Below, in pieces: positions 33,871 to 42,161 of a DNA stretch of 52,607 nt. The DNA lies in contig JBBDMW010000061.1 of assembly GCA_040878005.1 (NCBI GenBank), positions 1-52,607 of the forward strand, given 5' to 3'. Below the pieces are notes generated by a model. That model made no database searches and was not told the DNA's origin. It was given only the letters and a program-made list of their open reading frames with translations. Both the position numbers and the translations under genes were made by a program. Positions within the stretch are counted from its first letter, which is position 1; every line of letters begins with the position of its first letter. The stretch is from JBBDMW01 sp040878005 (GTDB lineage: Bacteria > Chloroflexota > Dehalococcoidia > Lucifugimonadales > Lucifugimonadaceae).

Positions 33871-34928
33871 GCTCCGCCCTCATCGCGCTGAGATACCAGC
33901 GCTTCTTCGAACGTCGCCATTTCGTTGTGCAGGCTTACGGCGTTGTGGATTATCTGCATGCCCATCACTGCTCCAGTCCCCTCGCCCAGCCTCATCTCCA
34001 GGTCAAGGATCGTCCTCAGGCCCATGTGGGATAGCGCCAGTGCGTGGCCTGGCTCAACTGAAAGGTGGGATGCGAAGGTGTAGTCGAGGACACGCGGGTC
34101 AATACCGTGCGCGATCAGTCCGGCTGCCGTGGATATGAACCCGTCCAGGACCACTGCCACGCGCTGCTCGGCCGCTCCCAGCATGACGCCGGCAAGGAGG
34201 CCGATCTCAAATCCTCCCACCGATGCCAGCACATTCATCGCATCCATCCGGTCTGGCCGGTTTACCGTGAGTGCACGCATGATCACGCCAATCTTGCGTG
34301 CCAGGCCGCTGTTGTCTATGCCGGTGCCCCTGCCCGTCACGTCACCCGGAGGACGCACGGTGATCACGGAGGTGATGGCTGAAGCCGCGGTGGTATTGGC
34401 TATCCCCATTTCACCGATTGCGATGATCTTGGCGCCGTTCCCTGCCAGTTCCCGGGCCAGCTCTGCCCCTTGAACTATGGCCTGCTCAGCCTGTTCAGGG
34501 CTCATCGCCGGTCCCCTGGCCATATTGTGCGTGCCTTTGCCGAGCGACATGCGGCGCAGCGCTGACGTGTCGCCGGGCACATCACCCGCAATCCCCGCGT
34601 CAACGATGGCCAGCCGGGCGTCGGCGCAGCGGGCCAGTACGCTAACCGCGGCGCCGCCGCTGAGGAAGTTGGCGACCATTTGGGCCGTGACCTCCGCCGG
34701 GTATGCGCTCACACCTTCGGCGGCCACGCCATGATCGGCGGCGGCCACCACCACCCACTGCTGGCCAATCTGGGGACGGGGCGTCCCCTGGATCGCTGCC
34801 ATGCGACAGGCGATGTCCTCGAGTAAGCCCAGGCTGCCTGCGGGCTTGGTGAGCGTGTTTTGCCGTTGTCGTGCCAGGTCGCTGGCTTCAGTGTCGAGCG
34901 GGGGAATATCGAAGTGTATCGGGGTCAA
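33867..34928 (-). CDS. cobT: Nicotinate-nucleotide-dimethylbenzimidazole phosphoribosyltransferase
   Basis: Activates the lower-ligand base as alpha-ribazole phosphate. Marks: LTKPAGSLGLLEDIA near 25-39, VVAAADHGVAAEGVSAYP near 60, GEMGIANTTAASA near 175, and the catalytic glutamate in MRLGEGTGAVMGM near the C terminus. The TTG at 34928 gives a normal 353 residues; an ATG at 35003 in frame would overlap cobO by 41 bases and adds a non-family N terminus. Ends in a 4-base overlap with cobS. Confidence 0.94.
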   Translation of the reverse strand: MTPIHFDIPPLDTEASDLARQRQNTLTKPAGSLGLLEDIACRMAAIQGTPRPQIGQQWVVVAAADHGVAAEGVSAYPAEVTAQMVANFLSGGAAVSVLARCADARLAIVDAGIAGDVPGDTSALRRMSLGKGTHNMARGPAMSPEQAEQAIVQGAELARELAGNGAKIIAIGEMGIANTTAASAITSVITVRPPGDVTGRGTGIDNSGLARKIGVIMRALTVNRPDRMDAMNVLASVGGFEIGLLAGVMLGAAEQRVAVVLDGFISTAAGLIAHGIDPRVLDYTFASHLSVEPGHALALSHMGLRTILDLEMRLGEGTGAVMGMQIIHNAVSLHNEMATFEEALVSQRDEGGA

Positions 34929-34962
34929 GTAGGTTCTCTGCCAGGGCCCGTCAGACGGATGT

Positions 34963-35541
34963 TTAAAATTCAACTCCGCGCTGCGCTTTGATTCCCTGGT
35001 CATGGTATGGGTGTTTTACCTGGCGCATCTCGGTGACCAGGTCCGCGTACTCCACCAGTTCTTCAGGTGCATTGCGGCCCGTCAGCACCACGTGCACCAT
35101 TGGCGGGCGTTGCCTGAGAACATCCAGCACTTCAGAAACCTCAATCCAGCCGTAGCGCATGGTGTAGGTGATCTCGTCCAGCACCACCACGTCATAGTCG
35201 CCGGAGAGTATCTTCTCGCTGGCCATCTCCCATCCGTGGCGCGCCAGAGCGGCGTCTTCACTGAGGTCGGTTGACGTCCAGGTAAATCCCCGTCCGGCGG
35301 GGATCATCTCCATGCCCAGTTTCTCCGCCGCCATCTGCTCCCCGTACTTCATTTTTGCGCTCTTGATGAACTGAATGGCTACGACGTTCATCCCGCGGCC
35401 CCACGCGCGCAGCATGACGCCAAAGGCCGCCGTGCTCTTGCCCTTGCCGCTGCCCGTGTTGATGACCACGAGGCCCTTACGCACACGGCGAGGCGTTGGG
35501 CGGGCCTCGGGCGCCGGACTCGTGCTGTTCTCAATTGTCAT
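34963..35541 (-). CDS. cobO: Cob(I)yrinic acid a,c-diamide adenosyltransferase (CobO/BtuR type)
   Basis: Transfers the adenosyl group from ATP to cob(I)alamin or its precursors. It has the unusual P-loop GSGKGKS at 30-36, then AFGVMLRAWGRGMNV, VVLDEITY near 119-126, and VVLTGRNAPEEL near 150. Length 192. First cobalamin gene of the minus-strand run, 34 bases before the TTG of cobT; 67 bases separate it from mobA upstream. No riboswitch is visible ahead of it. Confidence 0.95.
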   Translation of the reverse strand: MTIENSTSPAPEARPTPRRVRKGLVVINTGSGKGKSTAAFGVMLRAWGRGMNVVAIQFIKSAKMKYGEQMAAEKLGMEMIPAGRGFTWTSTDLSEDAALARHGWEMASEKILSGDYDVVVLDEITYTMRYGWIEVSEVLDVLRQRPPMVHVVLTGRNAPEELVEYADLVTEMRQVKHPYHDQGIKAQRGVEF

Positions 35542-35608
35542 GTGTGCCGTGGTCTTTCAGGCGTATCGGCCGGTGGTTGGCAGTATGGTTTGGGCTGTAA
35601 TGGAGCAC

Positions 35609-36295
35609 TCACAACCCACCATGTCGAATGTCGGGGCGCAGGACTGGCCGCTGGGCAGCAATAATCCGCCTGGCTATGCCAAGGTTGTCAGGCGTGTCTA
35701 TGTCGAAGAGACTGAGTTTCTGGGGATCCTGTGCCTCGATCTCGTCCTCAGTATAAACAGACACTGGAGGGTACCCTTTGGACATCGCTTCTTCAATGAC
35801 GTCTCGGGGCGATGATCGCCCTTCGTCAAGTGACCTCCCAGTAAACGGGGCCCATTCTGACGGCATGTAGATGGAGTGCAGTGGGTGAAGGATGCCGTCT
35901 ACCCGTGGCACGACGGCGGAGCGATTCGATGCGGCAACGTTCGCCATGGCCATGACCAGCCTGCGCGATAGGAATGGATGGTCCGCTCCGGTAACGAAGC
36001 AAAGGGTTGTATAAGAAGTCGCCAGCCCGGCGTGCAATGCTGCCAGCGGTCCCTTGTGCGGAGGCGTGTCCGTAACCACGTGCATGCCGAGCGCCTGTCC
36101 CACGTCGGGGGTGTCATCGTCCTGGTCCGGCCGGACCACCAGGATCAATTCACTACAGATTGGCTTTAACGTGTCCGCCACACGCGCCAGCATTAGCTTG
36201 CCGCCAAGCAGCATCAGGGGCTTGGACCTGCCGAGCCGTCGATTCTGGCCGCCTGCCAGCACTATGCCGGTCAGCCGGTCTGACGGCCGGCTCAA
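35609..36295 (-). CDS. mobA: Molybdenum cofactor guanylyltransferase (MobA-like)
   Basis: Attaches GMP to molybdopterin. The nucleotide-binding opening GIVLAGGQNRRLGRSKPL is at about 9-26, followed by VVRPDQDD, the TDTPPHKGPLAALHAGL block near 74-90 and TGADHPFLS near 98. The TTG at 36295 starts 2 bases after the stop of the DUF3179 gene and gives 228 residues; the frame extends further into that gene without a better start. Some family members act on other nucleotidyl acceptors; its place next to corrinoid genes makes a corrinoid role conceivable but the motif set is that of MobA. Confidence 0.8.
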   Translation of the reverse strand: MSRPSDRLTGIVLAGGQNRRLGRSKPLMLLGGKLMLARVADTLKPICSELILVVRPDQDDDTPDVGQALGMHVVTDTPPHKGPLAALHAGLATSYTTLCFVTGADHPFLSRRLVMAMANVAASNRSAVVPRVDGILHPLHSIYMPSEWAPFTGRSLDEGRSSPRDVIEEAMSKGYPPVSVYTEDEIEAQDPQKLSLFDIDTPDNLGIARRIIAAQRPVLRPDIRHGGL

Positions 36296-36296
36296 A

Positions 36297-37598
36297 TCAG
36301 GCCGCCGGTTCCGCCGGTGCAGCCTCAGGCTCCACAGGAATTGGAGGCTCCACCACGGCTGCATTCGGGTAAAAGTGCGTCCATGCGAACCAGAAGGCGG
36401 TCTTGCCCGGGAGCATGCTCAGGCGAGCGCTTTTCAGTTCCCCTTCCACGCACTCGCCGGTAATCATTTGCCACCGGCTGCCGGTTTCTTCGTCCCTGAG
36501 GTACAGCGGCTCATAGCGGATGTCTTCCGGCCTGAAATCCTCACCCATCTCGGGACGGCGTGGGTTGGGTGAGTCCTTAACGAACCTCAATGTTCGTCCG
36601 TCTACCCGGCGGCTGAACGCCAGGGCCGTAGCGCTGATTCGCTCAAGGACTACCAGGACAGGCTCGCCGCCGATGTCTTCCTGGACGAGCGGCTGCTCTA
36701 TCAGAGCGCTGTAGGGGAACGCCTTGGCCTCACCGTTGACTTCCACTCCCAGGACGATCTCCTTGTCCATCCACCGCTTGTCCAGCGCAGGCTGCCTGTG
36801 GAGGCCCGACCTGTCTGACGTGTAGTAGCGCTCAAACACGTCGAACTCTGGTGTGCCCTCCTTGGACAATACGTCAGTGTCCGGATGAGCCTCCCTCCAC
36901 GCCCGCCAGTTCGTGGATACCGTTGGGATGTCCTTCATTTGCCATCCCGCACGCGGCCCGGTGACTGCCTGTCCCAGGAACTGGACCCAGCCGCTTCCTA
37001 CTTCGTCCAGCAGGACCGAGGAATTCAGAACTGTCTGGTTGCCCGGTTCAAGCTCAATCGGCTCCCCAGTGGGGTCATTCGGCAGACGCGCTGCGAATGC
37101 CCTGGCAGAGTAGGTGACTGGCCACCAGGTGACTGTCACCGCCTCATCATCTACCTCCTCATTGGCAGCCTCCCTGAGCGCCATGGCGCTCAGGGGATAC
37201 GCAACTGCCTGGCCGTTGATCTCAACGCCAATCACCCGTTCCTCTGGCTGTAGCTCATCGTCGGATTCTGCTGCAGAAATATATTTTGGCGGCGCAGTGG
37301 GGCGGAACCTTTTGCCGCCTGCCGTCTTGCGCATCTTGTGGGTACGCGGCCGGTCTTCGCCCTGCACATATACGGGAACACGAGTGGCGAACTGGCCTGT
37401 CCGGTACATGATGTAGACAGCGAACAGCCCTACGTACACACTCAGAAGGACATCGTTGGCGCCCAACTCGCCGCCGCCTATCGCCAGGAAGACGGCCAGC
37501 AGGCCGGCCGTGACGACGACAAGAACACCGAGCGCGCGCAGGCGCGGGTCGAGCGACCTCGAAGGCCTTCGGCTCTCAGTTTGCTCTCGATCCTGCAT
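36297..37598 (-). CDS. DUF3179-type membrane-anchored protein
   Basis: Function unknown. Two membrane helices lie at about 25-45 and 48-65, then two related halves: VIGVEINGQAVAYPLSAM (about 122) and VLGVEVNGEAKAFPYSAL (about 286), each followed by a beta-rich stretch; TNWRAWREAHPDTDVLS (about 235) is the DUF3179 signature. The C-P-x-C-G motif usual after the first repeat is replaced by WPVTYS, and I see no cysteine pair. The C-terminal end is Pro/Glu/Ala-rich. Length 433. Immediately upstream of mobA, probably cotranscribed. Confidence 0.75.
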   Translation of the reverse strand: MQDREQTESRRPSRSLDPRLRALGVLVVVTAGLLAVFLAIGGGELGANDVLLSVYVGLFAVYIMYRTGQFATRVPVYVQGEDRPRTHKMRKTAGGKRFRPTAPPKYISAAESDDELQPEERVIGVEINGQAVAYPLSAMALREAANEEVDDEAVTVTWWPVTYSARAFAARLPNDPTGEPIELEPGNQTVLNSSVLLDEVGSGWVQFLGQAVTGPRAGWQMKDIPTVSTNWRAWREAHPDTDVLSKEGTPEFDVFERYYTSDRSGLHRQPALDKRWMDKEIVLGVEVNGEAKAFPYSALIEQPLVQEDIGGEPVLVVLERISATALAFSRRVDGRTLRFVKDSPNPRRPEMGEDFRPEDIRYEPLYLRDEETGSRWQMITGECVEGELKSARLSMLPGKTAFWFAWTHFYPNAAVVEPPIPVEPEAAPAEPAA

Positions 37599-37879
37599 GG
37601 GCTGCTCCGTGTATGGGGTGCGGGGAATGTATTTGACTCTGTGATGGTCTCACGATTGAGGCCGAAACGGCATACCTGCTGGTCGGCGCCCGGCGAATCA
37701 CGACACTAGGTTACATATAGTCACCAATGCCTGCGATGGCAACGCCCTGCATATGAGGCTCGTTGCGGTGATGACATCTCATTGCTCGTTGCTATACTGC
37801 GGCCCGTTTTCCCCGCACCAAATAGCGCGTTGTTCACAACATTCCCGCTCCAGGCGAACAAATTGACAAGGATTCAAAA

Positions 37880-38623
37880 ATGGCTGAGCCAACCACACGT
37901 GTGCCAGACGACTTGCTTGAGAGGTTCCGCAACGTATCTAACGCCACAGTGCTGGGACTGCTCCTTAAGCGTGGATACGAGAAGACCTACATGAAGGGCG
38001 TCCGCAGCCTCGCGCCGGGCCGCAGGCTTGTGGGACGGGCTGTCACCCTTCGCTACCTGCCGTCCAGGCCTGACTTGATGCAGCGCGTGGCCAAGGGCGC
38101 TCATGGCGAAGGCATGAATGACACTCCGCGTTGGCGGGCGCTGGAGGCGCTTGGACCCGGCGATGCGCTGGTTGCCGACGCCATGGGGCTCGGTCATGTT
38201 TCCACGGGAGGCGACGTTGTCTTCTCACGTATCGTCACCAAAGGCGCCGAGGGACTTGTGACAGATGGCGGCGTTCGTGACGGCCATAAAGTCGCCAGAT
38301 ACGGCTACCCCGTATTCGCCGGTGGAAGCACGCCAACTGTTGGTGAGCCAAACATCCTGCCCTACGAGGTCAATGAGCCGATCCAGTGTGGCGGCGTATT
38401 GGTATGGCCGGGTGACGTTGTCCTAGGCGATGATGACGGCGTGGTGGTGCTGGCTTCCCAGGTGGCAGCGGAAATAATTGATGACGCCATCCACCATGAT
38501 GAGGTGGAACAGGCTGTCCTTGAGTACACCCAGGAGCACAGGGTGTCTCCCAGCCGTTATTACCCGTTTAACGAAGAAACCGACAAGCTCTACGAAGAGT
38601 GGAAAAAGCGTCAAGAGCGATAG
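37880..38623 (+). CDS. RraA-like / HMG-aldolase family protein
   Basis: Members are class II pyruvate aldolases, oxaloacetate decarboxylases or, as RraA proper, RNase E inhibitors. Key parts in 247 residues: an N-terminal helical cap, PGDALVADAMG near 93-103 and VTDGGVRD near 131-138 with the arginine-aspartate pair of the active site. The extended C-terminal helix (YYPFNEETDKLYEEWKKRQE) is longer than in RraA and fits the aldolase-like enzymes. First gene of a plus-strand run of six; ATG 37880. Substrate unknown. Confidence 0.82.
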   Translation: MAEPTTRVPDDLLERFRNVSNATVLGLLLKRGYEKTYMKGVRSLAPGRRLVGRAVTLRYLPSRPDLMQRVAKGAHGEGMNDTPRWRALEALGPGDALVADAMGLGHVSTGGDVVFSRIVTKGAEGLVTDGGVRDGHKVARYGYPVFAGGSTPTVGEPNILPYEVNEPIQCGGVLVWPGDVVLGDDDGVVVLASQVAAEIIDDAIHHDEVEQAVLEYTQEHRVSPSRYYPFNEETDKLYEEWKKRQER

Positions 38624-38638
38624 CCGGGAGGGCTTGTG

Positions 38639-39016
38639 TTGAGCGACCGCCAGGTTCAAATATCAGCGGCAGATGTGACTGTCGTAGCCACTTTGAATGA
38701 CTCGGCCACATCGGACAAAATATGGGACGCATTGCCCATCACGGGCCGTGTCCAGACGTGGGGTGACGAGATCTACTTCTCCATTCCGGTCAGCGCAGAC
38801 GAGGATGAGGATGCACAGGAAACCGTGGACATGGGTGCGGTGGGATACTGGCCACCCGGAAAAGCGCTGTGCCTGTTCTTCGGCCCGACTCCCATGAGCA
38901 ATGGTAATGAGATACGTCCGGCCAGTGCAGTAAACGTCTCGGGCAGCATTGAAGGCGATGCCACTGTTCTTAAGCGCGTGCCCGATGGTGCGGAGATAAC
39001 GGTGGAGCGTGTCTAA
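38639..39016 (+). CDS. Cyclophilin-like fold protein (TM1367/DUF369 type)
   Basis: A 125-residue beta-rich protein. DSATSDKIWDALPITGRVQTWGDEIYFSIP and GAVGYWPPGKALCLFFGPTP are the recognisable parts (split here: DKIWDALPI near 28, WGDEIYFSIP near 42, GYWPPGKALCLFFG near 70). The family shares the cyclophilin barrel but no proline isomerase residues are evident, and its function is unknown. TTG 38639 has GGGAGGG six bases upstream; GTG 38636 is too close. It lies 15 bases after the RraA-like gene, so they are likely one operon. Confidence 0.78.
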   Translation: MSDRQVQISAADVTVVATLNDSATSDKIWDALPITGRVQTWGDEIYFSIPVSADEDEDAQETVDMGAVGYWPPGKALCLFFGPTPMSNGNEIRPASAVNVSGSIEGDATVLKRVPDGAEITVERV

Positions 39017-39051
39017 AACGCTGACTCTGATTCGGTGACCTATGGGGGCCT

Positions 39052-39492
39052 GTGGTGACTTCCGGCCTGACGATCCAGCGCGCTGATCCGGCACATGTTA
39101 ACGGGCTCATTGCGCTGGACCAGAGGACGAGGTCTGACCCGCATCGCATAGAGTTGATCAGACGATGGGTGTCAGATGGCGAGTGCTCTGTCGCAATACT
39201 GGAGGGTCGTCCCGTGGGGTATGCGGTACTGACCCACCACTTCTACGAGCAGGGGTTTGTAGAAATGCTGCAGGTGGATGCCGACGTGCGCCGGCGTGGT
39301 ATCGGCACTGCCCTGATGATGCAAATGCGCGCTGAGTGCGGGACCGAGAGGTTGTTCACATCAACCAACCTGTCCAACCGGCCCATGCAGGACCTGCTCG
39401 CGAAGCTTCGGTACAGGCTCAGCACCGTCCTCCACTATGTGGATAACGACGACCCTGAGCTTCTTTATGTACACATGGGCGGCGGTTCATGA
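39052..39492 (+). CDS. GNAT family N-acetyltransferase
   Basis: Acetyl-CoA-dependent acyltransferase of 146 residues. The core beta4 and pyrophosphate-binding loop are in VEMLQVDADVRRRGIGTALM near 70-89, with RRRGIG as the CoA motif. Starts at GTG 39052 or 39055, after a GGGGG. Substrate unknown; gene spacing suggests cotranscription with its neighbours. Confidence 0.85.
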   Translation: MVTSGLTIQRADPAHVNGLIALDQRTRSDPHRIELIRRWVSDGECSVAILEGRPVGYAVLTHHFYEQGFVEMLQVDADVRRRGIGTALMMQMRAECGTERLFTSTNLSNRPMQDLLAKLRYRLSTVLHYVDNDDPELLYVHMGGGS

Positions 39493-39546
39493 GGGGCATC
39501 CGGAGTTCGGGGCGCCTGGCAGGCAACGCGGTTGAATGGAGCTGGA

Positions 39547-40221
39547 GTGTTGGGCTTTTCTGACGAGTTGAAGAACGCCTGCGCTGACGATTGGCGCAAG
39601 GCGCATGAAGACCACCCGTTCATTCATGCGATGGGTGACGGAACGCTGTCGCTGGACCAGTTTCAGTACTTCATGCGCCAGGACTACCTGTACCTGGTCG
39701 ACTACTGCCGCGTCCTCGCTGTCGCCTGCGCAAAGTGCCCCGACCTCGAATCAATGGGTTGGTGGGCAAGACTGCTGGACGAAACGTTGAACCAGGAAAT
39801 GGCGCTCCACCGGAGCTTCTGCAGCGACTTCGGCATCACAGAGCAAGAGTTGGAGTCCACTGAACCGACGCCCGCCACAGTGGCCTATACGGATCACCTT
39901 CTACGCGTGGCGTATGAGGAGGGCATCGGCGCGATCGCGGCAGCAATACTTCCCTGCCAATGGGGCTATGACCAGGTGGGCCGTAGTTTGGCAGCGAGGC
40001 TGACAGCACCTGAAGGTTCGTTCCATGTCCGCTGGGTGGCCGGATACAACATACCGGAATACCAGCAGCTTACGGAGTGGCTACGTGGGTTCGTGGATAT
40101 CCTGGGAGACGGGGCAAGCCCACGAGTCCGGGAGCGCATGGTTGAGGTTTTCCGCGCAAGCACCCGATACGAGTACCTATTCTGGGATGCTGCCTGGCGG
40201 TTGGAGCCCTGGCGAGACTAG
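39547..40221 (+). CDS. tenA: TenA family protein (thiaminase II / aminopyrimidine aminohydrolase)
   Basis: Helical-bundle enzyme that salvages the thiamine pyrimidine. The catalytic cysteine is C137 in ILPCQWGY, the equivalent of Cys135 in Bacillus TenA; the MRQDYLYLVDY, NQEMALH and YxxWxxxY-like C-terminal parts (STRYEYLFWDAAW) are in place. Length about 224. GTG 39547 and TTG 39550 both have GGAG upstream; a TTG at 39532 is also in frame. No other thiamine genes are nearby, so it may act on a different amine. Confidence 0.88.
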   Translation: MLGFSDELKNACADDWRKAHEDHPFIHAMGDGTLSLDQFQYFMRQDYLYLVDYCRVLAVACAKCPDLESMGWWARLLDETLNQEMALHRSFCSDFGITEQELESTEPTPATVAYTDHLLRVAYEEGIGAIAAAILPCQWGYDQVGRSLAARLTAPEGSFHVRWVAGYNIPEYQQLTEWLRGFVDILGDGASPRVRERMVEVFRASTRYEYLFWDAAWRLEPWRD

Positions 40222-40322
40222 ATGCAGACTCTCGCACAACTGGAAGATGCGCTGATATGTACGCTGAATGTGCGTTAACATCACGCCCATCTGAAAGTGT
40301 GACGCTCACGGAGGCTCTGCGA

Positions 40323-41378
40323 ATGAAGGCCGCGCTTTTCTACGGAGGCCGAGACATCAGGATCGAGGAACTGCCGGTTCCCGAGCCGGGACCGGACGAA
40401 GTCCTGGTACGAGTCCGCTCCGCAGGCGTGTGCGGTTCTGACCTGCACAATTACCGGGGCAACAGGCCACCGACGCAGTCGGTCCCATGGCAGCAGGGAC
40501 ACGAGTTGGCGGGGGAGATAGTCAAGTTGGGCAGCCTCGTCACGGGTCTTGAGCCTGGGCAACGGGTAGGCATTGAGGCGGAGCACCTCATCGGCTGTGG
40601 CAGGTGCCGCCACTGCCTGGAGGGCCAGAATCACCTTTGCCCGGACCGCGGCATCAGGAACGGCGAGCGCCACGGGAGCCGTGGCTTCTCAGAGTACGAC
40701 GTCTGTGCAGCGCCGAATGTGTATCCACTGCCTGAGTCGATCTCCATGGACGCAGCGGCGTTGCTCGACTGTTACGCCTGCGGGGTTCATGCCATCAACA
40801 GGGCGCCTATGGTTCCTGGTGACACAGTCGCAATTATCGGCGCTGGCGCCATCGCCCTCACGCTGGGGCAGGTGGCCAAGGCCAGCGGCGCTGGCCGCGT
40901 CTTGATGGTCGCTACCCGTCGCCAGCCGCTGGATGTGGCGTTGGCATCAGGCGCGGCTGACGATGTTGTGGTGAACTCTGAACAGTCCCCTGTGGATGCT
41001 ATTCGTGATGCCACAGATGGAGAGGGCGCAGCCATCACATTCGAGACGGTGGGCGGCAATGCGCAACTCATTACCCAGGCGATGGACATGACTCGACGTG
41101 GAGGAGTCGTCTCCATTCTTGGCCTGTTCACCGCTCCGCAGCAGATTGACGCCTCGGTGGGCATGGCACGTGAACTAACGTTAAAGTGGTCCAACAGCTT
41201 TTCAACCTGGGACGGCGTGCCTGAATACAAAACGGCACTCAACCTGATGACGGCCGGCCGGCTCAACCCGGAGCCTATCATCACTCATCATTTCCCCCTT
41301 GAGCAGATCAGTGAGGCGTTTGCCGCAGCAGATGACAAGCGGTCATCCGGAGCGATCAGGGTGATGGTTCACGCCTGA
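40323..41378 (+). CDS. Zinc-dependent alcohol dehydrogenase (medium chain)
   Basis: Zn/NAD(P)-dependent oxidoreductase of 351 residues. The catalytic zinc ligands are in AGVCGSDLHNYRG and GHELAGE, and the structural zinc in CGRCRHCLEGQNHLC (four cysteines, about 93-107). The Rossmann motif IIGAGAIALTLGQVAKASGA lacks the usual GxGxxG spacing only slightly. It resembles sorbitol/threonine-type dehydrogenases. ATG 40323 has GGAG nine bases upstream; a longer frame from 40257 is not needed. Confidence 0.9.
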   Translation: MKAALFYGGRDIRIEELPVPEPGPDEVLVRVRSAGVCGSDLHNYRGNRPPTQSVPWQQGHELAGEIVKLGSLVTGLEPGQRVGIEAEHLIGCGRCRHCLEGQNHLCPDRGIRNGERHGSRGFSEYDVCAAPNVYPLPESISMDAAALLDCYACGVHAINRAPMVPGDTVAIIGAGAIALTLGQVAKASGAGRVLMVATRRQPLDVALASGAADDVVVNSEQSPVDAIRDATDGEGAAITFETVGGNAQLITQAMDMTRRGGVVSILGLFTAPQQIDASVGMARELTLKWSNSFSTWDGVPEYKTALNLMTAGRLNPEPIITHHFPLEQISEAFAAADDKRSSGAIRVMVHA

Positions 41379-41423
41379 TCCGGGAGATGCACGGCAGGCG
41401 CAACAACGAGAGGACACATACAC

Positions 41424-42161
41424 ATGGCATTGAACAGGCGCAGCAATCAGCAATCCAGCTCTCCCTTTGATGGCGCAACCATGGTCACCATGACCGGGAG
41501 TTCAACCGGTTCAAAGATGATGACCGTGAGTGACCTGGCGATGCAGCCGGGCGTTAAGACTCCCTACCACATTCATCCGAATACAGAGGAATCCATGTTT
41601 GTAGTGGAGGGTGAACTGGAATTCCGGGTGGACGGCCACCGGTTCAAGGCTACGGCCGGGGACTGTGTGCTGGCGAATCGAGGCAAAGGCCACGGCGTGG
41701 CCAACGTGTCAGACCGGCCCGCGCGGTTCATCGCTGTGTACCCCAGTGCTGCACCAGAGCGTGAGGTCATCGACGAGCCGGAGTTGAAAGACGCAACGCC
41801 GGACAGTGTCTCGTTTCGTGGTCGCATGGAGGCGTTTGAGTTCGCCCCCGGCATCACCAGATTTGACATGGTGGGTGACTTCCTCGGGGCGGAGTCCACG
41901 TACTTCAGCGAACTTACCTTCCAGCCGGGTGCGGTTGCTCCCAACCACTATCACCCATCGCACGAAGAGTCGATGTTCTGCCTTAGCGGCAACCTGACGG
42001 CTGTTTATGCAGACGACGATAACGTCCCGCTGGAAGCTGGCGACATGTTCACCTGTGAGCCTACAGTCCGGCACGGCATCTACAACAGTTCAGACGCGCC
42101 TGGGAAGCTGCTGGCCATTCACCCGGTGCTGAATCCACCGCCACGGGTGGAAGTGGACTAA
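41424..42161 (+). CDS. Bicupin protein
   Basis: Two cupin barrels in 245 residues. Metal-site motifs: PYHIHPNTEESMFVVEG near 48-64 for the first, and NHYHPSHEESMFCLSG near 172-187 for the second; each has the later G-D and H positions (GDCVLANRGKGH, GDMFTCEPTVRH). Enzymatic (dioxygenase or isomerase) activity is possible but unproven. It ends the plus-strand run and its stop codon overlaps that of the convergent MFS gene. Confidence 0.85.
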   Translation: MALNRRSNQQSSSPFDGATMVTMTGSSTGSKMMTVSDLAMQPGVKTPYHIHPNTEESMFVVEGELEFRVDGHRFKATAGDCVLANRGKGHGVANVSDRPARFIAVYPSAAPEREVIDEPELKDATPDSVSFRGRMEAFEFAPGITRFDMVGDFLGAESTYFSELTFQPGAVAPNHYHPSHEESMFCLSGNLTAVYADDDNVPLEAGDMFTCEPTVRHGIYNSSDAPGKLLAIHPVLNPPPRVEVD

